This document shows, in pieces, positions 22,301 through 35,984 of a stretch of DNA of 64,000 bases (position 1 is its first letter; each line of letters begins with the position of its first letter). The notes beneath the pieces are model-generated. The model saw nothing but the letters and a program-made list of their open reading frames with translations, made no database searches and was not told where the DNA came from. Location of the stretch: NCBI GenBank assembly GCA_964016885.1, contig OZ024742.1, positions 357,385,566 through 357,449,565 on the forward strand, given 5' to 3'. The translations under genes and the position numbers were made by a program. The stretch comes from Eledone cirrhosa (lineage: Eukaryota; Mollusca; Cephalopoda; Octopoda; Eledonidae).

Positions 22301-25300
22301 TCTTGTCTTATATATAATATATATATCTTTTCTTATTTATATATAATATATACCTTGTCTTATTCATATATTATATATACCCTGTCTTATATACAATATA
22401 TACCTGGCCTTATTTATATATAATATACACCTATCTTATTTATATATAACATACACCTTGTCTTATTCATATATAATATATGCCTTGTAATATATATATA
22501 TAATATATACTTTGTATTATTCTTATTTAATATATACCTTGTCTTATATATAATATATTCCTTGTCTTATATATATATAATATATACATTGTCTTATTTA
22601 TATATAATTTATACCTTGTCTTATTCATATATAATATATACCTTGTCTTATATACAATATATACCTAGCCTTATTTATATATAATATACACCTTGTCTTA
22701 TTTATATATAATATATACCTTGTCTTATTCATATATAATATATACCTTGTGTTATTTATAATAATATATAGCTAGTATTATTTATATATAATATATACCT
22801 TGTCTTATTCATATATAATATATACCTTGTCTTATTCATATATAATATATACCTAGTCTTATTTATATATAATGTACACCTTGTCTTATTTATATAAAAT
22901 ATATACCTTGTCTTATTCATATATAATATATACCTGGTCTTATTTATATATAATATATACCTTGTCTTATATATAATATTTACCTTGTCTGATATATAAT
23001 ATATACCTTGTCTGATTCATATATAATATATACCTTGTCTTATTCAAATATAATATATACCTAGTTTTATTTATATATAATATACGCCTTGTCTTATTCA
23101 TATATAATATATACCTTGTCTTATATACAATATATACCTAGCCTTATTTATATATAATATACACCTTGTCTTATTTATATATAATATATACCTTGTCTTA
23201 TTCATATATAATATATACCCTGTCATATATATAATATATATACCTTGTCTTATTTATATATACTATATACCTTGTCTTATTCATATATAATATACACCTT
23301 GTCTTATTTATATATAATATATACCTGGTCTTATTTATATATAATATATACCTTGTGTTATTCATATATAATATATACCTAGTCCTGTTTATATATAATA
23401 TATACCTGGTCTCATTTATATATAATATACACCTTGACTTATACATATATAATATATACCTGGTCTTATTTATATATAATATATACCTTTTCTTATATAT
23501 AATATATACCTTGTCTTATATATAATATATATACCTTGTCTTATTTATATATAATATATACCTTATCTTATTCATATATAATATATACATTGTCTTATTT
23601 ATATATAATATATGCCTTGTCTTATTTATATATAATATATACCTTGTCTTATATATATATAATATATACCTTGTCTTATTTATATATAATATATACCTTG
23701 TCTTATTCATATATAATATATACCTTGTCTTATTCATATATAATATATAACTTGTCTAATTTATATATAATGTACACCTTGTCTTATTCATATATAATAT
23801 ATACCTCGTCTTATTCATCTATAATATATACCTAGCCTTATATATAATATATACCTTGTCTTATATATAATATATATATCTTGTCTTATTTATATATAAT
23901 ATATACTTTGTCTCATTCCTATATAATATATGCCTTGTCTTATATATATATATAATATATACCTAGTCTTATTCTTATCTGATATATACCTTGTCTTATA
24001 TATAATATATACCTTGTCTTATCTATATATAATATATACATTGTCTTATTTATTTATAATATATACCTTGTCTTATTCATATATAATATATACCTTGTCT
24101 TATTTATATATAATATATACCTTGTCTTATTTATATATAATATATACCTTGTCTTATTCATATATGATATATACATTCTCTTATTTATTTATAATTTACA
24201 CCTATTCTTATTTATATATACTAGATACCTTGTCTTATATATATATAATATATACCTTGTCAAATTTATATATAATATATACCTTGTCTTACATATAATA
24301 TATACCTTGTCTTATATATAATATATACCTTGTCTTATATATAATATATACCTTGTCTTATTTATATATAATAAATATACATTGTCTTATTTATATATAA
24401 TATATATCTTGTGTTATTCATTTATAATATATATCTAGTCCTATTTATATATAATATATACCTTGTCTCATTTATATATAATATACACCTAGTCTTATTT
24501 ATATATAATATATACCTTGTTTTATTCATATATAATATATACCATGTCTTATTCATATATAATATATACCTGGTGTTATTTATATATTATATATACCTTT
24601 TCTTATATATAATATATACCTTGTCTTATATATAATATATATACCTTGTCCTATTCATATATAATATATACCTTGTCTTATTTATATATAATATATGCCT
24701 TGTCTTATTTATATATAATATATACATTGTCTTATTTATATATATTATATACCTTGTCTTATTCATATATAAAATATAGCTTGTCTTATTCATATATAAT
24801 ATATACCTTGTCTTATTCATATATAATATATAACTTGTCTAATTTATATATAATATACACCTTGTCTTATATATATATAATATATACATGGTCTTATTTA
24901 TATATAATATATACCTTTTCTTATATATAATATATACCTTGTCTTATAAATAATATATATACCTTGTCTTATTTATATATAATATATAACTTATCTAATT
25001 TATATATACTATATATAGCTTGTCTAATTCATATATAATATATACCTTGTCTTCTTTATATATAATATAAAACTTGTCTTATATATAATATATATAAATT
25101 GTCTTATTTATATATAATATATACATTGTCTTATTCATATATAATATATACCTTGTCTTATATACAATATATACCTAGACTTATTTATATATAATATACA
25201 CCTTGTCTTTTTCATATATAATATATACCTTTTCTTATTTATCTATAATATATACCTTGTCTTATTTATATATAAAATATACCTTGTCTTATTCATATAT

Positions 25301-28300
25301 AATATATACCTTGTCTTATTTATATATAATATATACCTCGTCTTATTTATTTATAATATATAGCTTGTCTTATTCATATATAATATATACCTTGTCTTAT
25401 TTATATATAATATATACCTTGTCTTATATATATATAATATATACCTTGTCTTATCTATATATAATATATACCTTGTCTTATTCATATATAATATATACCT
25501 TGTCTTATTCATATATAATATATACCTTGTCTTATTTATATATAATATATACCTTGTCTTATTCATATATAAGATATACCTTGTCTTATTCATATATAAT
25601 ATATAACTTGTCTCATTTATATATAATGTACACCTGGTCTTATTCATATATAATATATACCTTGTCTCATTCATATATAATATATGCCTTGTCTTATATA
25701 TAAATAATATATACCTAGTCTTATTCTTATTTAATATATACCTTGTCTTATATATAATATATACCTTGTCTTATTTATATATAATATATACCTTGTCTTA
25801 TTCATATATAATATATACCGTGTCTTATTCATATATAATATATACCTAGTCTTATTTATATATACTATATACCTTATCTTATCTATATATAATATATACC
25901 TTGTCTTATTTATATATAATATATACCTTGTCTTATTCATATATAATATATACCTTGTCTTATTTATATATAATATATACCTTGTCTTATTTATATATAA
26001 TATATACCTTTTCTTATATATAATATATACCTTGTCTTATATATAATATATATACCTTGTCTTATTCATATATAATATATACCTCGTCTTATTTATATAT
26101 AATATATACCTTGTCTCATTCATATATAATATATACCTTGTCTTATTCATATATAATATATACCTTGTCTTATTCATATATAATATATAGCTAGTCTCAT
26201 TTATATATAATGTACACCTTGTCTTATTAATATAAAATATATACCTTGTCTTATTCATATATAATATATACCTGGTCCTATTTATATATAATATATACCT
26301 TGTCTTATATATAATATATACCTCGTCTTATATATAATATATACTTTGTCTTATATATAATATATATATCTTGTCTTATTTATATATAATATACACCTTG
26401 TCTTATTCATATATAATATACACCTTGTCTTATATATATATAATATACACCTTGTCTTATTTATATATAATATATACCTAGTCTTATTTATATATAATAT
26501 ACACCTTGTCTTATTCATATATAATATATACCTTGTCTTATTTATATATAATATATACCTTGTCTTATTTCTATATAATATATGCCTTGTCTTATATATA
26601 TATAATATATACCTTGTCAAATTTATATATAATATATACCTTGTCTTACATATAATATCTACCTTGTCTTATATATGATATATACCTTGTCATATATATA
26701 ATATATACCTTGTCTTATTTATATATAATATATATACCTTGTCTTATTTATATATAATATATATACATTGTCTTATTTATATATAATATATACCTTGTGT
26801 TATTCATATATAATATATATCTAGTCCTATTTATATATAATATATACCTGGTCTCACTTATATATAATATACACCTTGTCTTATTTATATATAATATATA
26901 CCTTGTCTTATTCATATATAATATATACCTTGTCTTATTCATATATAATATATAACTTGTCTAATTTATATATAATATACACCTTGTCTTATACATATAT
27001 AATATATACCTGGTCTTATTTATATATTATATATACCTTTTCTTATATATAATATATACCTTGTCTTATATATAATATATATACCTTGTCTTATTCATAT
27101 ATAATATATACCTTGTCTTATTTATATATAATATATGCCTTGTCTTATTCATATATAATATATACCTTGTCTTATTCATATATAATATATACCTTGTCTT
27201 ATTCATATATAATATACAACTTGTCTAATTTATATATAATGTGCACCTTGTCTTATACATATATAATATATACCTGGTCTTATTTATATATAATATATAA
27301 CTTGTCTAATTTATATATAATATATACCTTGTCTAATTTATATATAATATATACCTTGTCTAATTTATATATAATATATACCTTGTCTTATTTATATATA
27401 ATATAAAACTTGTCTTATATATATTATATATACATTGTTTTATTTATATATAATATATACCTTGTCTTATTTATATATAATATATACCTTGTCTTATTCA
27501 TATATAATATATATCTTGTCTTATTCATATATAATATATACCGTGTCACATTCATATATAATATATGCCTTGTCTTATATATATATAATATATACCTTGT
27601 CTTATTTTTATTTAATATATACCTGGTCTTATATATAATATATACCTTGTCTTATATATATATAATATATACATTGTCTTATTTATATATAATATATACC
27701 TTGTGTTATTCATATATAATATATATCTAGTCCTATTTATATATAATATATACCTGGTCTCACTTATATATAATATACACCTTGTCTTATTTATATATAA
27801 TATATACCTTGTCTTATTCATATATAATATATACCTGGTCTTATTTATATATAATATATAACTTGTCTAATTTATATATAATATATACCTTGTCTAATTT
27901 ATATATAATATATACCTTGTCTAATTTATATATAATATATACCTTGTCTTATTTATATATAATATAAAACTTGTCTTATATATATTATATTTACATTGTT
28001 TTATTTATATATAATATATACCTTGTCTTATTTATATATAATATATACCTTGTCTTATTCATATATAATATATAACTTGTCTAATTTATATATAATATAC
28101 ACCTTGTCTTATACATATATAATATATACCTGGTCTTATTTATATATTATATATACCTTTTCTTATATATAATATATACCTTGTCTTATATATAATATAT
28201 ATACCTTGTCTTATTCATATATAATATATACCTTGTCTTATTTATATATAATATTTGCCTTGTCTTATTCATATATAATATATACCTTGTCTTATTCATA

Positions 28301-29725
28301 TATAATATATACCTTGTCTTATTCATATATAATATATAACTTGTCTAATTTATATATAATGTACACCTTGTCTTATACATATATAATATATACCTGGTCT
28401 TATTTATATATAATATATAACTTGTCTAATTTATATATAATATATACCTTGTCTAATTTATATATAATATATACCTTGTCTTATTTATATATAATATAAA
28501 ACTTGTCTTATATATATTATATATACATTGTTTTATTTATATATAATATATACCTTGTCTTATTTATATATAATATATACCTTGTCTTATTCATATATAA
28601 TATATATCTTGTCTTATTCATATATAATATATACCTTGTCACATTCATATATAATATATGCCTTGTCTTATATACATATAATATATACCTTGTCTTATTT
28701 TTATTTAATATATACCTGGTCTTATATATAATATATACCTTGTCTTATATATATATAATATATACATTGTCTTATTTATATATAATATATACCTTGTCTT
28801 ATTCATATATAATATATACCTTGTCTTATATACAATATATACCTAGTCTTATTTATATATAATATACACCTTGTCTTTTTTCATATATATTATATACCTT
28901 TTCTTATTTATCTATAATATATACCTTGTCTTATTTATATATAAAATATACCTTGTCTTATTCATATATAATATAAACCTTGTCTTATTTATATATAATA
29001 ATACCTTGTCTTATTTATATATAATATATACCTTGTCTTATTCATATATAATAATACCTTGTCTTATTTATATATAATATATACCTTGTCTTATTCATAT
29101 ATAATATATACCTAGTCTTATTTATATATAATGTACACCTTGTCTTATTCATATATAATATATCCCTTGTCTTATTCATATATAATATATACCTTGTCTT
29201 ATTCATATATAATATATAACTTGTCTAATTTATATATAATGTACACCTTGTCTTATTCATATATAATATATACCTGGTCTTATGTATATATAATATATAC
29301 CTTGTCTTATATATAATATATATACCTTGTCTTATTTATATAAAATATATACCTTGTCTTATTCATATATAATATATATCTTGTCTTATTTATACATAAT
29401 ATACACCTTGTCTTATTCATATATAATATATACATTGTCTTATTTATATATAATATATACCTTGTCTTATTTATATATAATATATGCCTTGTCTTATTTA
29501 TATATAATATATACCTTGTCTTATATATATATAATATATACCTTGTCTTATATATATATAATATATACCTTGTCTTATTTATATATAATATATACCTTGT
29601 CTTATTCATATATAATATATACCTTGTCTTATATATAATATATACCTTGTCTTATATATAGTATATACCTTGTTTTATTTATATATAATATATACCTTGT
29701 TTTATTCATATATAATATATACCTT
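19371..29725. repeat. 27-bp satellite array, about 10.36 kb
   Basis: Roughly 380 tandem copies of a 27-bp unit that begins CTTGTCTTATTC and ends ATATAATATATAC. Common variants: TTC/TTT in the middle, CTTGTCTAA, CCTGGTCTT, CCTAGTCTT, and a 23-bp form lacking four bases (CTTGTCTTATATA...). Because 27 is nine codons, long frames stay open: SYSYIIYTL and VLFIYNIYL on +, MNKTRYILY on -. Larger duplications exist inside (offsets 1,120 and 1,480 bp). The left border is after TATCTAACAGATATATACAT; the right border runs into a decayed LINE tail. No spacer diversity, so this is not a CRISPR array; the many open frames are not annotated as genes. Confidence 0.97.
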
Positions 29726-29780
29726 GTCCTTGCTAGCCTGGAAGATAGACGTAAAACGACGATGATGGTGATGATAATAT
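29726..29780 (+). mobile_element. Decayed GAT-tailed LINE 3' end
   Basis: TTGCTAGCCTGGAAGATAGA, then CGTAAAACGACGATGATGGT, matches the last 50 bp of the tail consensus. It abuts the last satellite unit directly. Confidence 0.7.
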
Positions 29781-30129
29781 TGTTGTTGTTGTTATCTTAT
29801 TCATATATTCTTATTTTGTTGTTAAAATGCCATCATCATACAAATCTCTAAGGAGTCATGGTTACTTAATATGACTTTCAAATTTAAGTTACCTTTTTTT
29901 TTGTTCATGTGATTTTCGTTGATAAGAAGGCTGTAAGTATTGGTGATGATGCAGCAGATTATTTTGTACCAAGACAATACACTATTCTTTATAAAGTTCA
30001 GTATTACTAAGTTGTGGATATTGTAAAAGGTCACACAATGCTAATTCTTTACTATTTGGAAACTTCACATGTATGTACAGTGACTTTGCTGTATTACTAA
30101 GTCTCTGATGTCTGTCTCCAGCCTAGTGC
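29781..30129. other. Spacer, no gene seen
   Basis: AT-rich, no recognised family. Confidence 0.4.
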
Positions 30130-30372
30130 TTATCCTGGTTTTTGTGACTTTAATTGACTGAGAGTACAAGACTTTCTATACAGGACGCCAGTCCATCACC
30201 CAGTTAAACCCCCAGCTATTGCTGATACTCATTTTCAGCAGACTATATACTGGAGCAATGTGAAATGATGTGTTTTGCTTGAAAACACAACACACAACCC
30301 AGTCTGGGAATCGAACCCACGACATTATGATCATAATTCCAACAAATTTACCACTAGGCCACATGCCTCCAC
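30130..30372 (-). repeat. tRNA-derived SINE (family 2), near full length
   Basis: On the minus strand the head GGCATGTGGCCTAGTGGTAA has an A-box-like core and is followed by a perfect B box GGTTCGATTCC (plus strand 30,307-30,317), then CACATCATTTCACATTGCTC and GGACTGGCGTCCTG. This is a different family from the GATAAAATAAAG SINEs. Related copies lie at 30,915, 56,655 and 63,795. Confidence 0.85.
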
Positions 30373-30914
30373 ATTACTATGTAGTGGTTATAGTAATACA
30401 TTACACAATGCTATCATTTATTCTCTACAATTTGGAAACTAGAGATGTACATAGAATGGCATTGTTTCAGTAAATTCCACCTCATTATTATGTGAATCAT
30501 TCTTGTTCTTTGAAATAAATTGATATAATAGAACTTGTCTAAAAGATGAAAGCCAGCCAAGCCAGTAATGTTTTTGACATCGAGGAAAGCGCCGTTAGAA
30601 CGAGAAAAAACCTTTCATGTAATGTAGAGTGTCTAACTGTGCATAGTATGCTATTTATTGAGAAAATTGTATCAGAAACTACTGCTTGTCTGACATTATC
30701 TATTTTGAAATCAAATTTAACAGCTTTCCTGAGAATCGTATTGTATCCTTAAATGTAACTATTGGGACACCATATAATGTTTGTGACAACTCATTTATTA
30801 GAATAATTTTTCATATTCTTTCGTATCGAATCAAATTGATTGACAAGATCCCAGACCTCGTTTGCTTGCTGAGTGGAAGGGAACTTGCTAAATCTAACCA
30901 GGGATTCCATTATT
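30373..30914. other. Spacer, no gene seen
   Basis: Unique-looking sequence; no coding or repeat family recognised. Confidence 0.4.
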
Positions 30915-31078
30915 CTTTCCATTGCTGATACTGTCTGCTACTCACAACTCCTAGCAGAAAGAGCAATGTAAAATAAGGTGTTCTGCTGAAGGACATAATG
31001 AATCACCCAGGCAAGGAATTAAACTCACAACTTCACAATTGTGAATCCTTTTCCCTAACCACTGACCCACATGCGTTA
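30915..31078 (-). repeat. SINE family 2, diverged
   Basis: On the minus strand: CGCATGTGGGTCAGTGGTTA (head), GAGTTTAATTCCTTGCCTGG (mutated B box), GTGATTCATTATGTCC, TTTTACATTGCTCTTTCTGC. Same block order as the copy at 30.1 kb. Confidence 0.8.
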
Positions 31079-32034
31079 CATTATTTTTTCAACAATCCCA
31101 GTAGATGTGGAAATATTGAATAGCAGCATACAGATTTGATCTAGATACATTATGACAGTTTCAAAATTTACAAGGGTAGGTTGACCAAGATACTCTCATG
31201 CAATGACCGAATGAAGTTTATTTTTCAACATAGTCCCTGAAAAAAAAAAACAATGCAATTATTAATAAGAAGAGTTGAAATTAATACATGCAAGATTTCA
31301 CAGCTTTATATTCACTCCTTCATATTCAGCCCATGAACTTTTCAGCTGACCCTTGTATATTTGGATATGATATGGCAATATCATATTTGGGTATGATATT
31401 GCCATAGGAAAGTGTGAGAATTCATCAATGGATATGAAGAGGTACGTGCAACATAACGGAAACCTTAGCAGATGTCCCTTTAAAATTAACACAAGGTATT
31501 TTGTGTATCCTTAATCAGAATGACTTCTAGTGGGCAAAAGAGTTGAGGGTTAAGTTTATCATACTGCTGACAACACGAACACCATCATCACCATTTAACG
31601 TCTATTTTTCCACACTAGCATGGGTTAGATTTAATGTAATCAGTTGAGAAAGAGATATTTTGATCACACAAAATAAAGTGTTCTTGTTATTACTGGCTGA
31701 CCCACAACTTTATGTATAATGTAGAAAATGATATGTTTAACCTTCTTGGCATTTTCTTTATCCTAATATTTCAGGACTTAAAAATTCCTTCTTCAGAGTA
31801 TGGGGAAATCTCAGGGCAAAATGTTTCCATCTTATCACTTTGAAAATTGATTTAAACCTTTATTTGGATGGTAAAAATAACTGTCATTTCTAGAATGTTA
31901 AAATAATAGTGTAAGATACAATTACAGGCTCAACACGCCATTCTTGTATCTTGTTCTTAATATTTGTATATGCTCTGTTATGAAACATAAAGGCAACAGA
32001 CCAAATGTTATTGATGTAAAATGTTATCCAACAA
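31079..32034. other. Spacer with one short LINE tail
   Basis: No gene seen. At 31,573-31,632 the blocks ACCATCATCACCATTTAACG and CACACTAGCATGGGTTAGAT form a short reverse-orientation copy of the GAT-tailed LINE end. Confidence 0.55.
31371..31406. repeat. Perfect 15-bp stem-loop
   Basis: TATGGCAATATCATA (31,371-31,385), six-base loop TTTGGG, then the exact complement to 31,406. No run of T follows that would suggest a pol III stop. Confidence 0.8.
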
Positions 32035-32420
32035 TTAAATTATTCCACTTCTGAACACTCTTCATATTCATGGTGGTTTCTTTCTCTTTTGGTGGATAGG
32101 ATAAATTGCTACTAGATATAAATACAACATGCTCGTCTACTTCATTACAAATAGCTGAAACTCCAATAGCAGATGCATCACATTCAACAACAAAAGGTTA
32201 AATTTAATTGATAGCTCCTACGGTGACATTCATTTATTGAAAAATTAAAGACATTTTCATTTAGAGGAAAAGATTGTGTTTCTGCTAAGGTTTCCATTTA
32301 ATCTGGAAAATTATGAATCTATTTTGAATAATATTCAAATTCAACATGCCTGAAGGTCTGTGAATTAATGTAAGATCTGATGGAATTAACAGCTCTTGCA
32401 AAATATTTTATCTATCAGGA
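32035..32420 (-). pseudogene. Ty3/gypsy pol remnant (RT-RNase H junction)
   Basis: On the minus strand about 32,035-32,195 translates without a stop to PFVVECDASAIGVSAICNEV then a block with FISSSNLSYPPKEKET and SVQKWN. This is the RNase H start of a Ty3/gypsy polyprotein (CDAS box with its catalytic Asp, then the YPxxEKE box). Further upstream pieces (YYSK, HNFPD, SFPLNENVFNF) fit the end of the RT in mixed frames with at least two stops. The remnant may continue on the other side of the LINE at 32.45-34.10 kb, because that LINE has a target-site duplication. Confidence 0.65.
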
Positions 32421-32451
32421 TCAAGATGAATAAAACTACTCCTAATACAAT

Positions 32452-34101
32452 CAGACTCAGACTCAGAAGCTCCCGCGTCTTGCGACGCATGAGGCAATCA
32501 TAGTGTTCCACCGCGTTTGGTCAGCAGCCAGTTGCACAGCGCGCCGCCATTGTCTGTTTGTTGCTTGCAGGTCCCTCTCAACTGTCTGGCACCAGTTTAT
32601 TTTGGATCGCCCTCTCCGTCTGCTTCCCTGTACTTAAGTACTTGGTTCGCCAGTCTCTCCGGGGGAAATCTCAAAGCGTGCCCAAACCAGCCCAGGCGTC
32701 ACTTTCAGATGGCAGAAGAGACCAGCTGCTGGTTGGTGCAGTTCCTGACTTCCTGGTTTGTTACATGGTCACTCCATTTAATCCCCAGGATCTTTCGCAG
32801 ACACCTGGAATCGAATGCGTCCAACTTCTCTTGGCTGGTCTTAAGATGCCATGTTTCACTTCCGTACAAGAGTATGGACAGCACGTTGCTGTTGTAGAAT
32901 CTCATCTTTGTTTTGAGGGTGAACTTCCTGCTCTTCCAGATCTTGACAAGCTGGTTAAATGCTGCTGAAGCCTTTCCCATTCCACATTGCAATTCACTGT
33001 CCATGGCGCCCCCCATTGTCAATGGAGCTTCCTAGGTAGGTGAAGTTGTCCACTATCTCCCCCTCCCCCTGTAAAATGAAAACACTAGTTGGTGATGGGT
33101 GTGTCCCAGATAACATGCTTTTGGTCTTCTTAGCACTGATATTGAGACCTAAGCTTCCTGCTTCGACATTGATATTGTTCATAATGATTTGCAGGCCAGC
33201 TGTGCTCTCTGCAAGTGCAACAATATCGTCCGCAAAGTCCAGGTCAGACAACTTTTGCTCTCCCACCCAAGATATACCCTGGTCTTAGACGCTCTTCTTA
33301 GTACCCAGTCAATGGCTATGGTAAAGAGAATTGGAGAGAGCGAGCAACCTTGACGCACACCAGTAACCACCTCAAACCAGCACTTGGAGTTTGAGTAAAT
33401 TTGTTTGATTGTCGAAATGACTTTCTGGGGCAGACCATACTCATGCATCATGCTCCAGAGTGACGGTCGATGAATGCTATCGAATGCCTTGGAGAAATCG
33501 ATGAAGCTGACGGCGAGGGGCCTCTGCAATTCGTTGTACCTCTCAATGATGCGGCGTAACGTAAAAATCTGCTCTGCACAGGAACGTTTTGGTCGGAACC
33601 CTGCCTGTTGTTCTCGCAGTTCCCGGTCCACCATGCTACGTATGCGGTTCAGGATCATCAGACAATAGACCTTCCCTGGTATGGAGAGAAGTGTCACCCC
33701 CCTCCAGTTGTCACAATCGGCAAGGTTGCCCTTCTTGGGGATACAGACAACCGCTCCGTTTCTCCAATCTTCTGGGACTTCACCCGTGTTCCACACAAGT
33801 TTACATAAGTGGCCCATCCACTTGACCATGCTTTCGCCTCCTGACTTCAGCATTTCAGCAGAAATGCCATCCATAACTGGTGACTTGTTATTCTTAAGGG
33901 TTTTGATGGCCATGCGGACTTCCTTCTCGGTGAAGCCATCAGTATTGATAGGCAACAAACTAATAGGTTCCTTAGTGTCTGCTGGCACACGTGGCTCCGG
34001 TCGGTTGAGGACTTCCTTGAAATGTTCAGCCCATCTGACTAACTTTTCTTCACCCTTGGAAAGCAGCGTGCCATCTTTCGCTTTCACCAGGCCTGAGTTA
34101 G
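32452..34101 (-). pseudogene. RTE-like LINE, 5'-truncated, with 10-bp target-site duplication
   Basis: On the minus strand: WAEHFKEVLNRPEP, EVPEDWRNGAVVCIPKKGN, FRPKRSCAEQIFTLRRII, palm SFIDFSKAFDSIHR, VRQGCSLSPILF, catalytic LDFADDIVALAES (FADD at 33,225-33,236), FTYLGSSIDNGG, NVLSILLYGSETW, and a tail ending TGA at 32,463-32,465. The first 300 codons are open (34,087-33,179). Frameshifts lie near 33,285 and 33,010, and stops at 32,705-32,707 and after. CTAATACAAT flanks the element at 32,442-32,451 and 34,102-34,111. The 3' UTR is only about a dozen bases with a doubled GAGTCT motif, as expected of RTE-type elements. Confidence 0.9.
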
Positions 34102-34111
34102 CTAATACAAT

Positions 34112-34609
34112 AAGGCAGGTATATTGATATCATATTTTAAGATTTTATATGTGTTTATGGAATTATTCACATTAGAATCATGTTTAGATTTGTTAATTTC
34201 TACAATTGTCATATAATCAAGATAGCTGATGATGTCTCATTGGTTCTCTTCATCTACAAATTTTTTGATAGGGCTTTAGATCCAGAAACACAAATAGGAA
34301 TATGTCAAAGTCAGTAGCCCCGCCATCTAATGCAGTGCACCTTTTAACTGACACTAGCCATGATGTTTGGCTATATGCAATATTAAGTTCGAAGGAAAAA
34401 AATGTTTATGCAGAAAGCTTACTAATTCTATAATTATGTCATAATTATAATCAATCTCTGAAATTGGGTATGAACTGGGGTTAAATTCATCCTGTTTTAC
34501 TACTGCTTGTGAACTTGCGTATGCCAAGGTAACAAATTCGGGTCAATTGTATCCTCCAATTACAGATTATAAACCACTCTATCAATACATTATCTTCTCT
34601 CTTTGCCAA
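34112..34609. other. Spacer, possibly upstream gypsy remnant
   Basis: No clear domain. It is the other side of the LINE insertion and so may be gypsy-derived, but the translations I tried are full of stops. Confidence 0.3.
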
Positions 34610-34860
34610 CTTATTCCTGAGAGGGTCATGGTGTCAGAGTCCTCAACCACTCCTTCCAGTGGGTTCTGTCAGAAGCAACAATCTCCAACTAATCCAGCTG
34701 GATCCCCAAGCAAGACCAGCCAAGCTCATGGATGTTATCCAACTATCTTTCTTGGAATCTACACCTGGGACTCCTGCCGATTGGTTTTGCCCATAAAATC
34801 TGTCCAGCAATTCTTTCCTGAGACATTCTAACCACATGACCACAGTATCTATTGGCAATT
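34610..34860 (-). pseudogene. L2/Rex1-like LINE C-terminal fragment, copy 1
   Basis: The plus strand contains CTGGATCCCCAAGCAAGACC, GGATGTTATCCAACTATC and TCCTGAGACATTCTAACCAC. These match the complement of 36.0-36.25 kb and the same-strand copies at 55.2 and 57.5 kb. In the 36.0-kb copy the translation resembles the C-terminus of L2/Rex1-type LINEs. Frames are broken. Confidence 0.65.
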
Positions 34861-35984
34861 GGAATAAATTATCTGACAAATTAATTATATTTTCTTCATT
34901 TTAAAATTAATCATGAAAAAATAGTGGAGTTTCATCAGGTCTGTGAAAAACTGTACAATGATCTTTAGGATTTACTATAAGATCTGATGAGAAGACATCA
35001 TATTCAGTAGTGACACAGTTATACTGCTACTGAAAATGTTGAGGAAGAATTACATTGCTTTTCATAACTTCGAGGTTGATACAAAAGTATCAGCCCAGTA
35101 CTTGGATCGATTCTACCTTTATATCTATTTATACCTTCTTCTCATTCTCCTTTTACTCTCTCACCTCTTCATGGAAAGAAATCAGCAGTGTTCATACCTG
35201 AAAAGGGAGCTGCTTCGCTAGATTTTGAATGTTATGTGTCATGGCATCACTATGACTATCAGTAGAAATGGATTTATACATACATATGTTTTTAAAATTA
35301 CTAAGGTTTTTAGAAGGATAATGTGTCCCTTTCTGTTGAATTATTATTAGTTTTAGCTTTTAGATCAGTTTAAGCCATACATATATTACATATAGTTGGT
35401 CGACAGATGTTATGTATATCTGGTTGTGGAGGAATAGAATTTGTTTTACTGCATCACAGCTTACAAAACTGTTAAATCTAACAGTGTCAACAAGTGCAGA
35501 AAGGGAATGATTGTTTACAATCACCTTTTCTACCTCCACACAGGATAATCTTTGGAGTAGTGTAGTAGCATTAAGTACACTAAATATAGGTGCAAAACTA
35601 GCAGTTGTAGTTTATCTTTCATTTTGATTTTTATCGTTGATAAGTGTACCTTGGAAAAACAAACTTTAAACCACAACTTTATACTACAACCTATACTTCC
35701 TTAGATTTTGATTATTTAAGGTGCTAATACCACTGTCACTATCATCATCATCAATACTTATAAACAATATGAAACACTACAACAGCACCACTACCAACCA
35801 CCATGACCATAATACAATATTTCTTATTTAGATTTAGATGATTGAGTCATAGCAATTGTAGGTGCTGATGATTTAACATTTGGTAGTAGTAAGGGAGGTG
35901 AGACTTGGTATATATACTTCACTGTTTTTCTAAAGGAAGCCTAAGATACTTAGCATTATTACATACTACACATATACTGAGATT
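34861..35984. other. Spacer, no gene seen
   Basis: AT-rich sequence; a short ATC triplet run lies at 35,741-35,756. No family recognised. Confidence 0.4.

Noticed and set aside
19371..29725. Long open frames on both strands (up to 166 codons) in the satellite
   Set aside because: They follow from a 27-bp period without stops in most frames, switch frame at every 23-bp unit, and show no protein similarity.
19371..29725. Possible CRISPR array
   Set aside because: There are no unique spacers; the whole unit repeats. The rest of the window is clearly animal DNA.
30130..30372. A functional tRNA gene on the minus strand (perfect B box)
   Set aside because: It belongs to a dispersed family with a conserved non-tRNA body; no intact cloverleaf.
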